Source of the DNA: Bradyrhizobium hereditatis
GTDB taxonomy: Bacteria; Pseudomonadota; Alphaproteobacteria; Rhizobiales; Xanthobacteraceae
Length of the DNA: 64,000 nucleotides
Reading direction: 5' to 3'
Assembly: GCF_020329435.1 (NCBI RefSeq)
Contig: NZ_JAGKJK010000016.1
Coordinates: forward strand, 1-64,000
The notes under the pieces are model-generated. The model did not search any database. It saw nothing but the letters and a program-made list of their open reading frames with translations, and was not told where the DNA came from. Below are positions 8,108 to 20,064 of the stretch, piece by piece. Position 1 is the first letter of the stretch. The number at the start of each line of letters is the position of its first letter. A program made the position numbers and the translations under genes.

Positions 8108-8428
8108 CTAGTTGCAGTAAGTTTGATTCCCTATCCGCTGACAGGTGCGGCCATCGCTGAAGTAGGTGAAGTTCCCAATTGTTTGGGAACTGCTGCCATC
8201 ACTGTAGTGATTGAAATTCCCAATTCGCTGAGAGCTTGATCCGTCACTGTTGTAAGTGAAATTTCCGATGCGCTGGGACGAGGTCCCATCACTCCAATAG
8301 GTGAAGTCTCCAATCCTCTGCGCTGAGAGACCATTGTCGCAACTGACGAAGTTGCCGGTTTGCTGACAGCTATCGGCCTGAGCAGCGGTGGCAACAAGCA
8401 CTAGCGCGACTGAAAGCAGAAATCGCAT
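8108..8428 (-). CDS. Secreted protein with five 16-residue repeats
   Basis: 106 residues. Signal peptide 1-18 (MRFLLSVALVLVATAAQA), then a repeat region built from units of the form (S/A)-Q-R-I-G-N/D-F-T-Y-x-S-D-G-x-S-S, five to six copies with a period of 16 residues, and capping cysteine pairs at both ends (CQQTGNFVSC at the start, CQRIGNQTYC at the end). The regular period and aromatic/Gly/Asn pattern suggest a small beta-solenoid or beta-hairpin stack closed by disulfides; this is inference. The DNA repeats are diverged, so the repeat is old and kept by selection. No enzymatic motif. Confidence 0.78.
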   Translation of the reverse strand: MRFLLSVALVLVATAAQADSCQQTGNFVSCDNGLSAQRIGDFTYWSDGTSSQRIGNFTYNSDGSSSQRIGNFNHYSDGSSSQTIGNFTYFSDGRTCQRIGNQTYCN

Positions 8429-8543
8429 GTCTCAACCTCCACTATTGAAAATATATGCGTACACGTTCAGGTAAAATTGGGCTCTGTTGATTTCAGACCA
8501 GGATGGCCCCTCGAAAGACGGATTAGCACCCCTTCCGGCAAAA

Positions 8544-8558
8544 GAACATATTGCGAAC
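8544..8558 (+). promoter_or_regulatory. LexA (SOS) box upstream of recA
   Basis: GAACATATTGCGAAC fits the alphaproteobacterial LexA operator GAAC-N7-GAAC exactly. It lies about 105 bp upstream of the recA start; another GAAC follows at 8562-8565. This indicates damage-inducible recA. Confidence 0.85.
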
Positions 8559-8662
8559 ATAGAACAAACGTGGTACGAAGGTTCCTAGACGAAATCGAAC
8601 CAAAAAAGCCTCTCTCCGCCGTTTGTCCCGCTCGCGAATCCCCGCCATAAGGAGCACGTATT

Positions 8663-9754
<1,092 letters not shown>

Positions 9755-9793
9755 GTTTTACAAACGCTTCAGGGGTTAAGGCCTGAAACGTGC

Positions 9794-9844
9794 ACGGGCG
9801 CTGCGGACGTTGAGTTGCCGACGTCTTCAGCGCCCGTTTTGTTT
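9794..9844 (+). terminator. Intrinsic terminator downstream of recA
   Basis: ACGGGCGCTG (9794-9803) pairs with CAGCGCCCGT (9828-9837), with an additional short inner stem, followed by TTTTGTTT. It ends about 20 bp before the next start codon (9864), so that gene needs its own promoter or depends on read-through. Confidence 0.8.
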
Positions 9845-9863
9845 GGCAGTGTGGGTGGGTGTG

Positions 9864-10877
9864 ATGAAGCCTCTGATCCTGACCGGCCGGTGGATGCCAG
9901 ACTTTACAATGAATGGTTTGGCCGACCTTGCGTTGGATTTGGCTCTTTTCGACTTCGTCGAGGGACCGCAGCCGTCACCGGATGAACTCGCAGCCTATCT
10001 TGGTCCCCGCACCGCGAGCCTCGATCAAGTCCCACACTGGTCAGACTGGGGCGGCAGACAGTGGAAGCAGAGCGCAAATAGGAAGCACCGCGATCTCAGC
10101 CTGGCCGAATTCTGCCAGCAATACGATGCGGTCGAACTATGGTTCGACATGAGGCCAAGCGCGCAGCTGCAACTGATCTGGCTGCTTGATTATTTCCGCT
10201 CTTGTCCGGAAACCGTTGACAGGCTGAAGCTGCGTCTTGTCGATCTGGAGATGATTGGGCTTGAGAAACTAGGCCGGTGGGACCCGCCGGCCGTTGACGT
10301 CACGGAAAAAGAATTGGCGACGGCAAGCGCAGCCTGGCAGGCCTGGCGATCGCCCACGCCGGTTGCCTGCTTCGATTTGCTGAGAACCGACTTGACCGCG
10401 TTGCCATTGCTCGAAGGGGTCTTGGTCGATCTGCTCGAAGAGCTACCATCGGCATCGACCGGGCTCGGCGCCAGCGAAATGCGGATGCTGCAGATGATTG
10501 CGAGGGGATATTCACGTACCAGCTCGCTTTTCTATTTCCGGGAACTTCGCCACACAGATGTATTTGGCGAATTCGCACTCGGCAATTTGCTTGAAGGACT
10601 TGCGCACGCTCCGATGCCGGCCGCGACAGGCCTCGACGATATTTTGCGCACGACCAGACGAGATAATTACAAGGCCCGGGATGAGGCTTACAAGCGAAGT
10701 CGGCTTTCGCTGACCGAATTCGGCAAGGCGATCGTTGCCCACGAGGAAGATTTTTCGCGACATAATCCAATCGACCGCTGGTGGGGCGGCACGCACCTGA
10801 CCAACGATAACCTTTGGCGCTGGAATCCGGCGCTGATCAAGCCCTCCCGCAGACCGTCCGAACGAAGCGTGCCATGA
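9864..10877 (+). CDS. Uncharacterised protein, first of a paralogous pair
   Basis: 337 residues beginning MKPLILTGRWMPDF. The pattern (LTxDxxxxxxLxxAGxAD near the N-terminus, then a VEGPQPSPDELAAYL segment, a FDMRPSAQLQLIWLLDYF segment, a C-terminal region with LTEFGKAIVAHEEDFSRHNP and DRWWGGTHLTNDNLWRW) resembles the DUF1835-type hypothetical proteins that are common in Bradyrhizobium; I am not certain of the family name. The next gene encodes the same architecture. ATG 9864 is taken rather than an upstream TTG, because the latter lies inside the recA terminator. The stop overlaps the next start as ATGA (10874-10877), implying translational coupling. Confidence 0.72.
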   Translation: MKPLILTGRWMPDFTMNGLADLALDLALFDFVEGPQPSPDELAAYLGPRTASLDQVPHWSDWGGRQWKQSANRKHRDLSLAEFCQQYDAVELWFDMRPSAQLQLIWLLDYFRSCPETVDRLKLRLVDLEMIGLEKLGRWDPPAVDVTEKELATASAAWQAWRSPTPVACFDLLRTDLTALPLLEGVLVDLLEELPSASTGLGASEMRMLQMIARGYSRTSSLFYFRELRHTDVFGEFALGNLLEGLAHAPMPAATGLDDILRTTRRDNYKARDEAYKRSRLSLTEFGKAIVAHEEDFSRHNPIDRWWGGTHLTNDNLWRWNPALIKPSRRPSERSVP

Positions 10878-11857
10878 CGCGTCTGATTCTGACGGCGGAT
10901 TCCTCAAGCGCGGGCGGCGTTATGTCGGCTGGTCACGCCGATCTGGCTGTTCCCATCGAGCTTCGCATGGTCTGGGGACCGCCGCGTTCCGACGCGGAGC
11001 TTGCAGCATTTCTCGCGCCACGAACGAGCCAGGAGCGGGACTCACACTGGCTCGACTCGATGCCGCCGCACCGCCTACAAAAACTCGGGATGAACGATCT
11101 GGGATTGATCGAGGCTTGCGAACGTTGTGAAACCGTCGAGCTCTGGATGGGCACGGAGCCGAACGCCCAGCTGGTCCTGATCTGGCTGCTCGATCATCTC
11201 GGCCCGCTGGCTAAACGCCTTGGCATCAACCTGCGACACATCGATGCCTCTGTCGGCCAGACAGAACCGGCGCGCCTTGCCGAAATGAAATTTTTGGGCG
11301 TTGCGATCAATGACCATCATCTCGAGGTCGCAAGCATAGCGTGGCAGGCTTTTCGGGCGCCAACGCCGCACGCATGGTTCGACCTGCTGGCGAAGGATCT
11401 CAGCGTCCTGCCGCAGCTTCGGCGCTGCGTTCTGGAAATGCTCGAAGAGCTGCCGGAGGCGACAACCGGCCTGGGCGCTTCGGAAATGCGCATTCTGGAG
11501 TTGATCTCGGCCGGTTATGTGCAGCCGTTCGACGTATTTCCTCACTATCGGGAACGCTTTCAGCGGCGCGTGTTCGGCTATTGGGAAGCCGGTGCTCTCC
11601 TGGAAGGGCTCGCGCTTGCCCCGGTGCCTGCTGTTTCGGGCCTCGCGGAGTGGCCGTTCTCGCTTGAGATGCACGACGAGCATGAGCGCCTCGCGCGGTA
11701 CAAAGAAAGCCGGCTGTCGCTCACCCCGCTCGGCAAGGCCATCCTGGCGGGCGCGGAAGATTTCAGCCGGCATAACCCGGTCGATCGCTGGTGGGGCGGC
11801 ACGCACTTGACCAATGACCGGCTGTGGCGCTGGGACCCCGTCCTGCTCGTGCCGTAG
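10874..11857 (+). CDS. Uncharacterised protein, second of a paralogous pair
   Basis: 327 residues, MTRLILTADSSSAGG at the start. It aligns along its whole length with the preceding protein: shared blocks are WLDS/HWSD near residue 60, MGTEPNAQLVLIWLLDHL, AWQAFRAPTPHAWFDLL, LEELPEATTGLGASEMR, and the C-terminal FSRHNPVDRWWGGTHLTND-LWRWDP. The two are clearly diverged duplicates. The ATG shares the ATGA with the previous stop. Invariant Trp/His/Asp in the C-terminal block would be candidates for a functional site. Function unknown; a polar, cytoplasmic protein is likely. Confidence 0.75.
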   Translation: MTRLILTADSSSAGGVMSAGHADLAVPIELRMVWGPPRSDAELAAFLAPRTSQERDSHWLDSMPPHRLQKLGMNDLGLIEACERCETVELWMGTEPNAQLVLIWLLDHLGPLAKRLGINLRHIDASVGQTEPARLAEMKFLGVAINDHHLEVASIAWQAFRAPTPHAWFDLLAKDLSVLPQLRRCVLEMLEELPEATTGLGASEMRILELISAGYVQPFDVFPHYRERFQRRVFGYWEAGALLEGLALAPVPAVSGLAEWPFSLEMHDEHERLARYKESRLSLTPLGKAILAGAEDFSRHNPVDRWWGGTHLTNDRLWRWDPVLLVP

Positions 11858-11870
11858 CGGCCGCAAAACT

Positions 11871-12002
11871 GTAGGATGGGTAGAGCGAAGCGAAACCCAT
11901 CATCGTGCCGCGCCGGCGGTGCAAACCGAGATGGGTATCGCTTCCGCCTTCGCTCGCTGAGCTGAGGCAATGACGGGTATCGCTTCGCTCCACCCATCCT
12001 AG
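11871..12002. repeat. Dispersed palindromic repeat, second family
   Basis: Inverted arms GTAGGATGGGTAGAGCGAAG at the left and CGCTTCGCTCCACCCATCCTA at the right, with internal GATGGGTATCGCTTCC-type half copies. It fills the space between two convergent genes. This sequence type is a frequent Bradyrhizobium intergenic repeat (from memory). Confidence 0.8.
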
Positions 12003-12009
12003 GAGGGCG

Positions 12010-14883
12010 TCACTCCGCGGCTTGCGCGTAGTCCGCGACCGGCGGGCACGAGCACACGAGATTGCGGTCGCCATAGACGTTGTCGACCCGCCCGACCGGG
12101 CTCCAATATTTGTCGGTGCGCGAGACGCCGTCGGGGAAACAACCCGTGGCGCGGCTGTAGGGACGATTCCACGCATCATCGACAATGTCGTGCACGGTGT
12201 GCGGGGCGCGGCGGAGCGGCGAGGCTTCGACTTTCCAGCGGCCGATCTCGATCTCCGTGATCTCGCTTCGGATCGCGATCATGGCATCGCAGAAGCGGTC
12301 CAGCTCCGCCTTCGATTCCGACTCTGTCGGCTCGATCATCAGCGTGCCCGCGACCGGGAAACTCATGGTCGGCGCGTGGAAGCCGTAGTCGATCAGGCGC
12401 TTTGCAATGTCATCGACGGTAACGCCGCTGGTCGCCTTCAACGGGCGCGGATCGACGATGCATTCATGCGCGACGCGGCCTTTGGCGTTCCGGTACAACA
12501 CCGGGAAATGCGGATCGAGGCGGTTCGCAATGTAGTTGGCGTTCAGGATCGCGACCTCGGTGGCGCGCGCGAGGCCTTCGCCGGACATCATCAGGATGTA
12601 GATGTAGGAGATCGTCAGGATCGACGCCGAGCCGAACGGCGCCGCCGACACTGGCCCTACGGCATGCGCCGCCGCGCCGTCGATTGCGGGATGACCCGGC
12701 AGGTAAGGGGCGAGATGCGCCTTCACGCCGATCGGGCCCATGCCCGGGCCGCCGCCGCCATGCGGAATGCAGAACGTCTTGTGCAGGTTGAGGTGCGAGA
12801 CGTCGGCGCCGTAATCGCCGGGCCGGGCGAGGCCGACCTGCGCATTCATGTTGGCGCCATCGAGATAGACCTGGCCGCCATGCTCGTGAACGATGTCGCA
12901 GATCTCGGTGATGTGCTCCTCGAACACGCCATGCGTCGAGGGATAGGTGATCATTACCGCGGCGAGATTCTTCGAATGCTTCTCCGCCTTGGCGCGGAGG
13001 TCGTCGACATCGACATCGCCGCGCGCGTCACAGGCAGTTACCACCACTTCCATGCCGGCCATATGGGCGGAGGCTGGGTTGGTGCCATGCGCGGAGGAGG
13101 GGATCAGGCACACCTTGCGCTGCGGCTCGCCGCGCGCCGCATGATAGGCGCGGATCGCGAGCAGCCCGGCATATTCTCCTTGCGCGCCGGAATTCGGCTG
13201 CAGCGAGATCGCGTCATAACCGGTGATATCGCACAGCCATTTTTCGAGCCGCTTGAACAGCGCGTGATAGCCGGCCGCCTGTTCGCGCGGCGCGAACGGA
13301 TGCAGCGAGCCGAATTCCGGCCACGTCAGCGGGATCATCTCCGTGGTCGCGTTCAGCTTCATGGTGCAGGAGCCGAGCGGGATCATCGCGCGGTCGAGCG
13401 CGAGGTCGCGATCACTGAGCTTGCGCATGTAGCGGAGCAACTCGGTCTCGGAGCGGTGCGTGTGGAATACGGGATGGGTAAGGAAGGCGCTGTCGCGCTT
13501 CAGCTCGATCGGCAGCGTCTCGCGCGCCGTGACCTCGACGTCCGCATAGGACAGCTTGCCGCCGAAGGCGCGCCACACCGCCTCAATGGTCGCAGGCGTC
13601 GTGGTCTCGTCGACGGCGATACCGAGCGTACCGTCGCCGATCCGCAGGTTGATCTTTTCCGCGAGCGCGCGGGCAACGATTTCGCTCTGCTTGCCGGCCG
13701 TGGCAACGGTGATCGTATCGAAGAATGCCGGCGAGGCCGGCGCAAAACCGAGCTTTGCAAGCCCCGCGGCCAGTACGACTGCGCGGCGGTGCACGGTGCG
13801 CGCAATATGCGTCAGCCCTTCGGGGCCGTGATAGACCGCGTACATCGAGGCGATCACCGCGAGCAGCACCTGCGCGGTGCAGATGTTGGAGGTGGCCTTT
13901 TCGCGGCGGATGTGCTGCTCGCGAGTCTGCAGCGCCAGCCGATAGGCCGGCGCGCCTCGCGAATCCACCGACAGGCCTACAATGCGGCCGGGCAGCGAGC
14001 GCTTCAGGGCGTCGCGCACCGATATATAGGCCGCGTGCGGGCCGCCATAGCCCATCGGCACGCCAAAGCGCTGCGCCGATCCAACAGCGATATCGGCGCC
14101 GAGCTCGCCGGGAGAAGCGATCAGCGTGAGTGCCAGCAGATCGGCCGCCATGATCGCGAGCGCGCCCTTGGCGCGTAGCGCCGCGATCGCCGGCCGGAGG
14201 TCGCGCACCGCGCCTGACGTTCCCGGATACTGCAAGAGGCCGCCGAACACGTCGGCGCCTTCGAGATCGGTGAGGGGATCGCCGACGATCACCTTCCAGC
14301 CGAGCGGCTCGGCGCGGGTGCGCAGCACCGCCAGGGTCTGCGGATGCACTTCGACATCGACGAAGAACGACTTTGTCTTGACCTGCGAGGCGCGCTCGGC
14401 GAGCGCCATGGCTTCCGCCGCGGCGGTGCCTTCGTCGAGCAGCGAGGCGTTGGCGACATCGAGACCGGTGAGGTCGCAGATCATGGTCTGGAAGTTGAAC
14501 AGCGCTTCCAGCCGGCCCTGGCTGATCTCCGGCTGATACGGCGTATAGGCCGTGTACCAGGCCGGGTTCTCCAGGATGTTGCGCTGGATCACCGCAGGCA
14601 GGATGGTGCCGGAATAGCCTTGGCCGATCAGCGAGGTGAATACCTCATTCTGCGCGGCAAGCTCGCGCATATGCGAAAGCGCCTCGGTTTCGCTCAGCGC
14701 CGGGCCGAGATCGAGCGGCGCTTTCTGCCGGATCGAGGACGGCAGCGTCTGGCTCATCAATTCGCCAAGGCTGTTCGCGCCGACAACATCCAGCATCGCA
14801 CTGATGTCGCGGGGCGAGGGGCCGATATGGCGGCGCACGAAATCGGTGGCGGCCTCAGCGGTGGTTTTCAGCGGCGCGTTCAT
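12010..14883 (-). CDS. gcvP: Glycine dehydrogenase (decarboxylating), P protein of the glycine cleavage system
   Basis: PLP enzyme that decarboxylates glycine and transfers the aminomethyl group to the lipoyl arm of GcvH. 957 residues, full length for the single-chain form. N-terminal half: FVRRHIGPSPRDISAML and AYTPYQPEISQGRLEALFNFQ. C-terminal half: LHPFAPREQAAGY, SAHGTNPASAHMAGM and the PLP-binding LNLHKTFCIPHGGGGPGMGP with Lys at about residue 702. ATG 14883 is preceded by GAGGA at 8 bp; the frame extends a further 15 codons without support. It is the last gene of gcvT-gcvH-gcvP, separated from gcvH by a repeat. Confidence 0.97.
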   Translation of the reverse strand: MNAPLKTTAEAATDFVRRHIGPSPRDISAMLDVVGANSLGELMSQTLPSSIRQKAPLDLGPALSETEALSHMRELAAQNEVFTSLIGQGYSGTILPAVIQRNILENPAWYTAYTPYQPEISQGRLEALFNFQTMICDLTGLDVANASLLDEGTAAAEAMALAERASQVKTKSFFVDVEVHPQTLAVLRTRAEPLGWKVIVGDPLTDLEGADVFGGLLQYPGTSGAVRDLRPAIAALRAKGALAIMAADLLALTLIASPGELGADIAVGSAQRFGVPMGYGGPHAAYISVRDALKRSLPGRIVGLSVDSRGAPAYRLALQTREQHIRREKATSNICTAQVLLAVIASMYAVYHGPEGLTHIARTVHRRAVVLAAGLAKLGFAPASPAFFDTITVATAGKQSEIVARALAEKINLRIGDGTLGIAVDETTTPATIEAVWRAFGGKLSYADVEVTARETLPIELKRDSAFLTHPVFHTHRSETELLRYMRKLSDRDLALDRAMIPLGSCTMKLNATTEMIPLTWPEFGSLHPFAPREQAAGYHALFKRLEKWLCDITGYDAISLQPNSGAQGEYAGLLAIRAYHAARGEPQRKVCLIPSSAHGTNPASAHMAGMEVVVTACDARGDVDVDDLRAKAEKHSKNLAAVMITYPSTHGVFEEHITEICDIVHEHGGQVYLDGANMNAQVGLARPGDYGADVSHLNLHKTFCIPHGGGGPGMGPIGVKAHLAPYLPGHPAIDGAAAHAVGPVSAAPFGSASILTISYIYILMMSGEGLARATEVAILNANYIANRLDPHFPVLYRNAKGRVAHECIVDPRPLKATSGVTVDDIAKRLIDYGFHAPTMSFPVAGTLMIEPTESESKAELDRFCDAMIAIRSEITEIEIGRWKVEASPLRRAPHTVHDIVDDAWNRPYSRATGCFPDGVSRTDKYWSPVGRVDNVYGDRNLVCSCPPVADYAQAAE

Positions 14884-14922
14884 AAGTGTTTCCTCAATAT
14901 TGCTCGTCATTCCCGCACTCCT

Positions 14923-15024
14923 CGTCATGCCCCGCGAAGGCGGGGCATCCAGTACGCCGGGAATTCAGCGATTGAGCCGAAAGGCCGCGGCGTACTGGGT
15001 CGCCCGGTCAAGCCGGGCGACGAC
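14923..15024. repeat. Dispersed palindromic repeat, third family, between gcvH and gcvP
   Basis: Two hairpin-forming units: CATGCCCCGC-GAAG-GCGGGGCATCC and TCGCCCGG-TCAA-GCCGGGCGACGAC, joined by CAGTACGCCG ... CGGCGTACTGG arms. It lies in the 170-bp spacer inside the gcv operon, so it is probably transcribed. Confidence 0.78.
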
Positions 15025-15057
15025 AGTGAATATGTGGTGGCGGAGTGCTTCATCACT

Positions 15058-15423
15058 TCACGCCGTATGGGCCTTGTAGGCGGCTTCATCCATCAGGCCG
15101 CCGAGTTCGCTCTTGTCTGCGATCTTCAGCTTGAAGAACCAGGCCTTGCCGCAGGCGTCGGAATTGACCAGCGCGGGTTCGGCGGCGAGCGCCTCGTTGA
15201 CTTCGACCACTTCGCCGGAGATCGGCGCGTAGACGTCGGACGCGGCCTTCACCGATTCCACCACGGCAGCGGCTTCGGCCTTCTTCAGCGTGCGGCCGAC
15301 CTTGGGCAATTCGACGAACACGACGTCGCCGAGCTGCGATTGCGCATAATCCGTGACCCCGATGGTGGCGACATCGCCCTCGATGCGGATCCATTCGTGG
15401 TCGGATGTGAATAGCGTCGTCAT
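15058..15423 (-). CDS. gcvH: Glycine cleavage system H protein
   Basis: Lipoyl carrier shuttling the aminomethyl group between GcvP, GcvT and the L protein. 121 residues. The lipoylation site is the Lys in VVESVKAASDVYAP (residue 59), preceded by LPKVGRTLKKAEAAAV and followed by SGEVVEVNEAL. The N-terminus MTTLFTSDHEWIRIEG is the usual H-protein start, with AGAGGACGTCTC just upstream as ribosome binding site. Middle gene of the operon, 30 bp after gcvT. Confidence 0.97.
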   Translation of the reverse strand: MTTLFTSDHEWIRIEGDVATIGVTDYAQSQLGDVVFVELPKVGRTLKKAEAAAVVESVKAASDVYAPISGEVVEVNEALAAEPALVNSDACGKAWFFKLKIADKSELGGLMDEAAYKAHTA

Positions 15424-15453
15424 GAGACGTCCTCTGAATTAGCGTTTGCAGAA

Positions 15454-16596
15454 TTAGCGTTTGTAAGTGTTGGGAACGAAGGGCATGGCAGCGACCTGCA
15501 GCGGCAGGCGCTGGCCGCGCACTTCGGCGAAAACCTGCGTGCCGATGGCGCAGAGAGATGTCGGCAGATAGCCCATCGCAACAGGCGCATTGAGGCTCGG
15601 GCCGAAGCCGCCGGAAGTGACGCGGCCGACGGCCTCGCTGGAAGCCGCATCCGCAAATAGCAGCGCGCCCTCGCGCACCGGCGCGCGGCCCAGGGCGAGC
15701 AGGCCGACACGGCGGCGCGCTGCGCCTTTCTCGAACTGTGTGAGAATTTTCTCCGCGCCCGGAAATCCGCCGGCGCGGGCGCCGCCGCTGCGGCGGCTCT
15801 TCTGCACCGACCATTCCAGCGCGCCCTCGACCGGCGTCGTCGTGGTGTCGATGTCATGGCCATAGAGGCAGAGGCCGGCCTCCAGCCGCAGGCTGTCGCG
15901 CGCGCCGAGCCCGATCGGCAGCACGTCAGGGTTTTGCAGAAGCATCGTCACCAGCGCCTCGGCCTGTGCGGCCGGCACCGAAATCTCAAACCCGTCCTCG
16001 CCAGTATAGCCGGAGCGCGAGACGAAGCAGTCGAAACCGGCGACCTTGCGCGGGCCGCTATCCATGAACTTCGTTGCGGTGACGTCGGCGCCAAGTCTTG
16101 CCAGCGCCGTTTCCGCCTTCGGCCCCTGCAGCGCGATCAGCGCGCGATCGCCAAGCGAATCGATGATGCAGTCATCGGAGAGATGCGCGCGCAAGTGCGC
16201 CTCGTCCTCGGCCTTGCAGGCGGCGTTGACGACCAGGAACAGATGATCGCCGAAATTCGCCACCATCAGATCGTCGAGAATGCCGCCGTCTTCATTGGTG
16301 AACTGGGCGTAACGCTGCCGCCCCGGCGCAACCGCCACAATGTCCTGCGGCACCAGCCGCTCCAGCGCCAGCACGGCATCTTCGACCCGGCCGGATTTCG
16401 GGCGCAGCGCAAGTTGGCCCATGTGCGAGACGTCGAAGAGCCCGGCGGCGCTGCGGGTATGCAGATGCTCCTTCAGCACGCCGGCCGGGAATTGCACCGG
16501 CATCTCGTAGCCCGCGAAGGGAACCATCTTGCCGCCACGCGCGACATGGAGCCCGTGCAGTGGGGTGCGTTTTAGGGGAGATTCGCGTGCCAGCAT
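15454..16596 (-). CDS. gcvT: Aminomethyltransferase, T protein of the glycine cleavage system
   Basis: Transfers the methylene group from aminomethyl-GcvH to tetrahydrofolate, releasing ammonia. 380 residues. Visible family features: LKRTPLHGLHVARGGKMVPFAGYEMPVQ, DVSHMGQ, the folate-site segment YTGEDGFEISVP, LGARDSLRLEAGLCLYGHDID and a C-terminal RVTSGGFGPSLNAPVAMGY barrel. I favour ATG 16596 because TGAGGG lies 8 bp upstream; an ATG at 16611 adds five residues and has a weaker site. First gene of the operon, directly after the glycine riboswitch. The stop codon lies inside a 15-bp tandem duplication. Confidence 0.96.
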   Translation of the reverse strand: MLARESPLKRTPLHGLHVARGGKMVPFAGYEMPVQFPAGVLKEHLHTRSAAGLFDVSHMGQLALRPKSGRVEDAVLALERLVPQDIVAVAPGRQRYAQFTNEDGGILDDLMVANFGDHLFLVVNAACKAEDEAHLRAHLSDDCIIDSLGDRALIALQGPKAETALARLGADVTATKFMDSGPRKVAGFDCFVSRSGYTGEDGFEISVPAAQAEALVTMLLQNPDVLPIGLGARDSLRLEAGLCLYGHDIDTTTTPVEGALEWSVQKSRRSGGARAGGFPGAEKILTQFEKGAARRRVGLLALGRAPVREGALLFADAASSEAVGRVTSGGFGPSLNAPVAMGYLPTSLCAIGTQVFAEVRGQRLPLQVAAMPFVPNTYKR

Positions 16597-16648
16597 CGTC
16601 AAGGCCCTCATGGGTTCCGGAGACCAGCCTCCAAGAACCCAAAGAAAG

Positions 16649-16812
16649 CCCCATCTGTCGCTGTGCCTGAGAGTATTATCCCGTCGGCGGACACCCTGGG
16701 CGCATGCCGCCCGGCGTCTCTTTCCAGATGCTATTTCGTCACTCGGTCCGTTTGCCTGAGAGTTTCCGGGGCGGTTGCTCCTTCGGCGCCGGCGCTGAAG
16801 CCGATCTCTCCC
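16649..16812 (-). promoter_or_regulatory. Tandem glycine riboswitch in the gcvT leader
   Basis: On the minus strand, the sequence begins CGGGAGAGATCGGC and has two glycine aptamers. The first (about 16743-16812) has the GCCGAAGGAGCAACCGCC core and the AACTCTCAGGCA motif. The second (about 16649-16735) has CTGGAAAGAG, GGGATAATACTCTCAGGCA and ends CGACAGATGGGG. The duplicated CTCTCAGGCA and GGAGCAA cores are diagnostic of this class. It should link gcv expression to the glycine level; in this family ligand binding usually turns expression on. Distance to the gcvT start is about 50 nt. Confidence 0.95.
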
Positions 16813-17033
16813 GACGTGACGTCTGAATAGATATGAGGGAAACACAGGCTTGCCAAGCCTGTCAACGCGGCCGCGGCATTATCAACGGGACTTGCGTGCC
16901 CATCTTGTGTGCTGCGGCAAGCCTATGATCCGCCTGCACAGTTTCTGGACAGCGCTGGCTGCAATGTCTAAAAGCGTTCCGCCGGAAGACTTAAGGTTAT
17001 TTCCGACCTGACCCGGCCCTTTTTCCGATTGGA

Positions 17034-19736
<2,703 letters not shown>

Positions 19737-20000
19737 GCGTAGGCAAGCCTAGCGATCGCCAGCACCGTAGTGGCAATGCAATGGCTGATTGGCCAGCCGC
19801 CGAGCAGATGTGATCGTCGGCGCCATGCATCGCGCCAACAGAACGGCCCGAAGAAATTGAGGCGTCTCGACGTCGGGCCTCAGGCAGGACATCTGCCAAA
19901 CGGTCGAACCATAGTCCTGCGCCGGATACCGCCACTCTCCTGCGCTCAGACGATCATGTTACCGCGCGACGCTGTGCCGCTTCTTCGTTCTAGCGCCGCT
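19737..20000. other. Intergenic stretch with nothing recognisable
   Basis: Together with the promoter region that follows, about 330 bp separate alaS from the RlpA-like gene. Frames on either strand are short and not protein-like. I see no repeat, RNA or terminator of good quality here. Confidence 0.45.
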
Positions 20001-20025
20001 GGAACTTAGAGGGCCGGGAAAGGTT
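20001..20025 (+). promoter_or_regulatory. Possible EcfG-type stress promoter before the RlpA-like gene
   Basis: GGAAC (20001-20005), 16 nt, GGTT (20022-20025) is close to the alphaproteobacterial general-stress consensus GGAAC-N16/17-CGTT with one mismatch in the -10 part. The predicted start lies about 30 bp upstream of ATG 20065. One-mismatch matches of this length occur by chance, so this is tentative. Confidence 0.4.
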
Positions 20026-20064
20026 GGCAGCTCGCCAATTGAACCTCAGTCCTGGAAGGTGACG

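Noticed and set aside
9810..9863. Upstream TTG start for the first paralogue behind recA
   Set aside because: It falls in the recA terminator hairpin. ATG 9864 gives a product that aligns with the N-terminus of the second paralogue.
12022..14178. 718-codon plus-strand frame opposite gcvP
   Set aside because: Antisense shadow. gcvP is unmistakable and in operon order with gcvH and gcvT.
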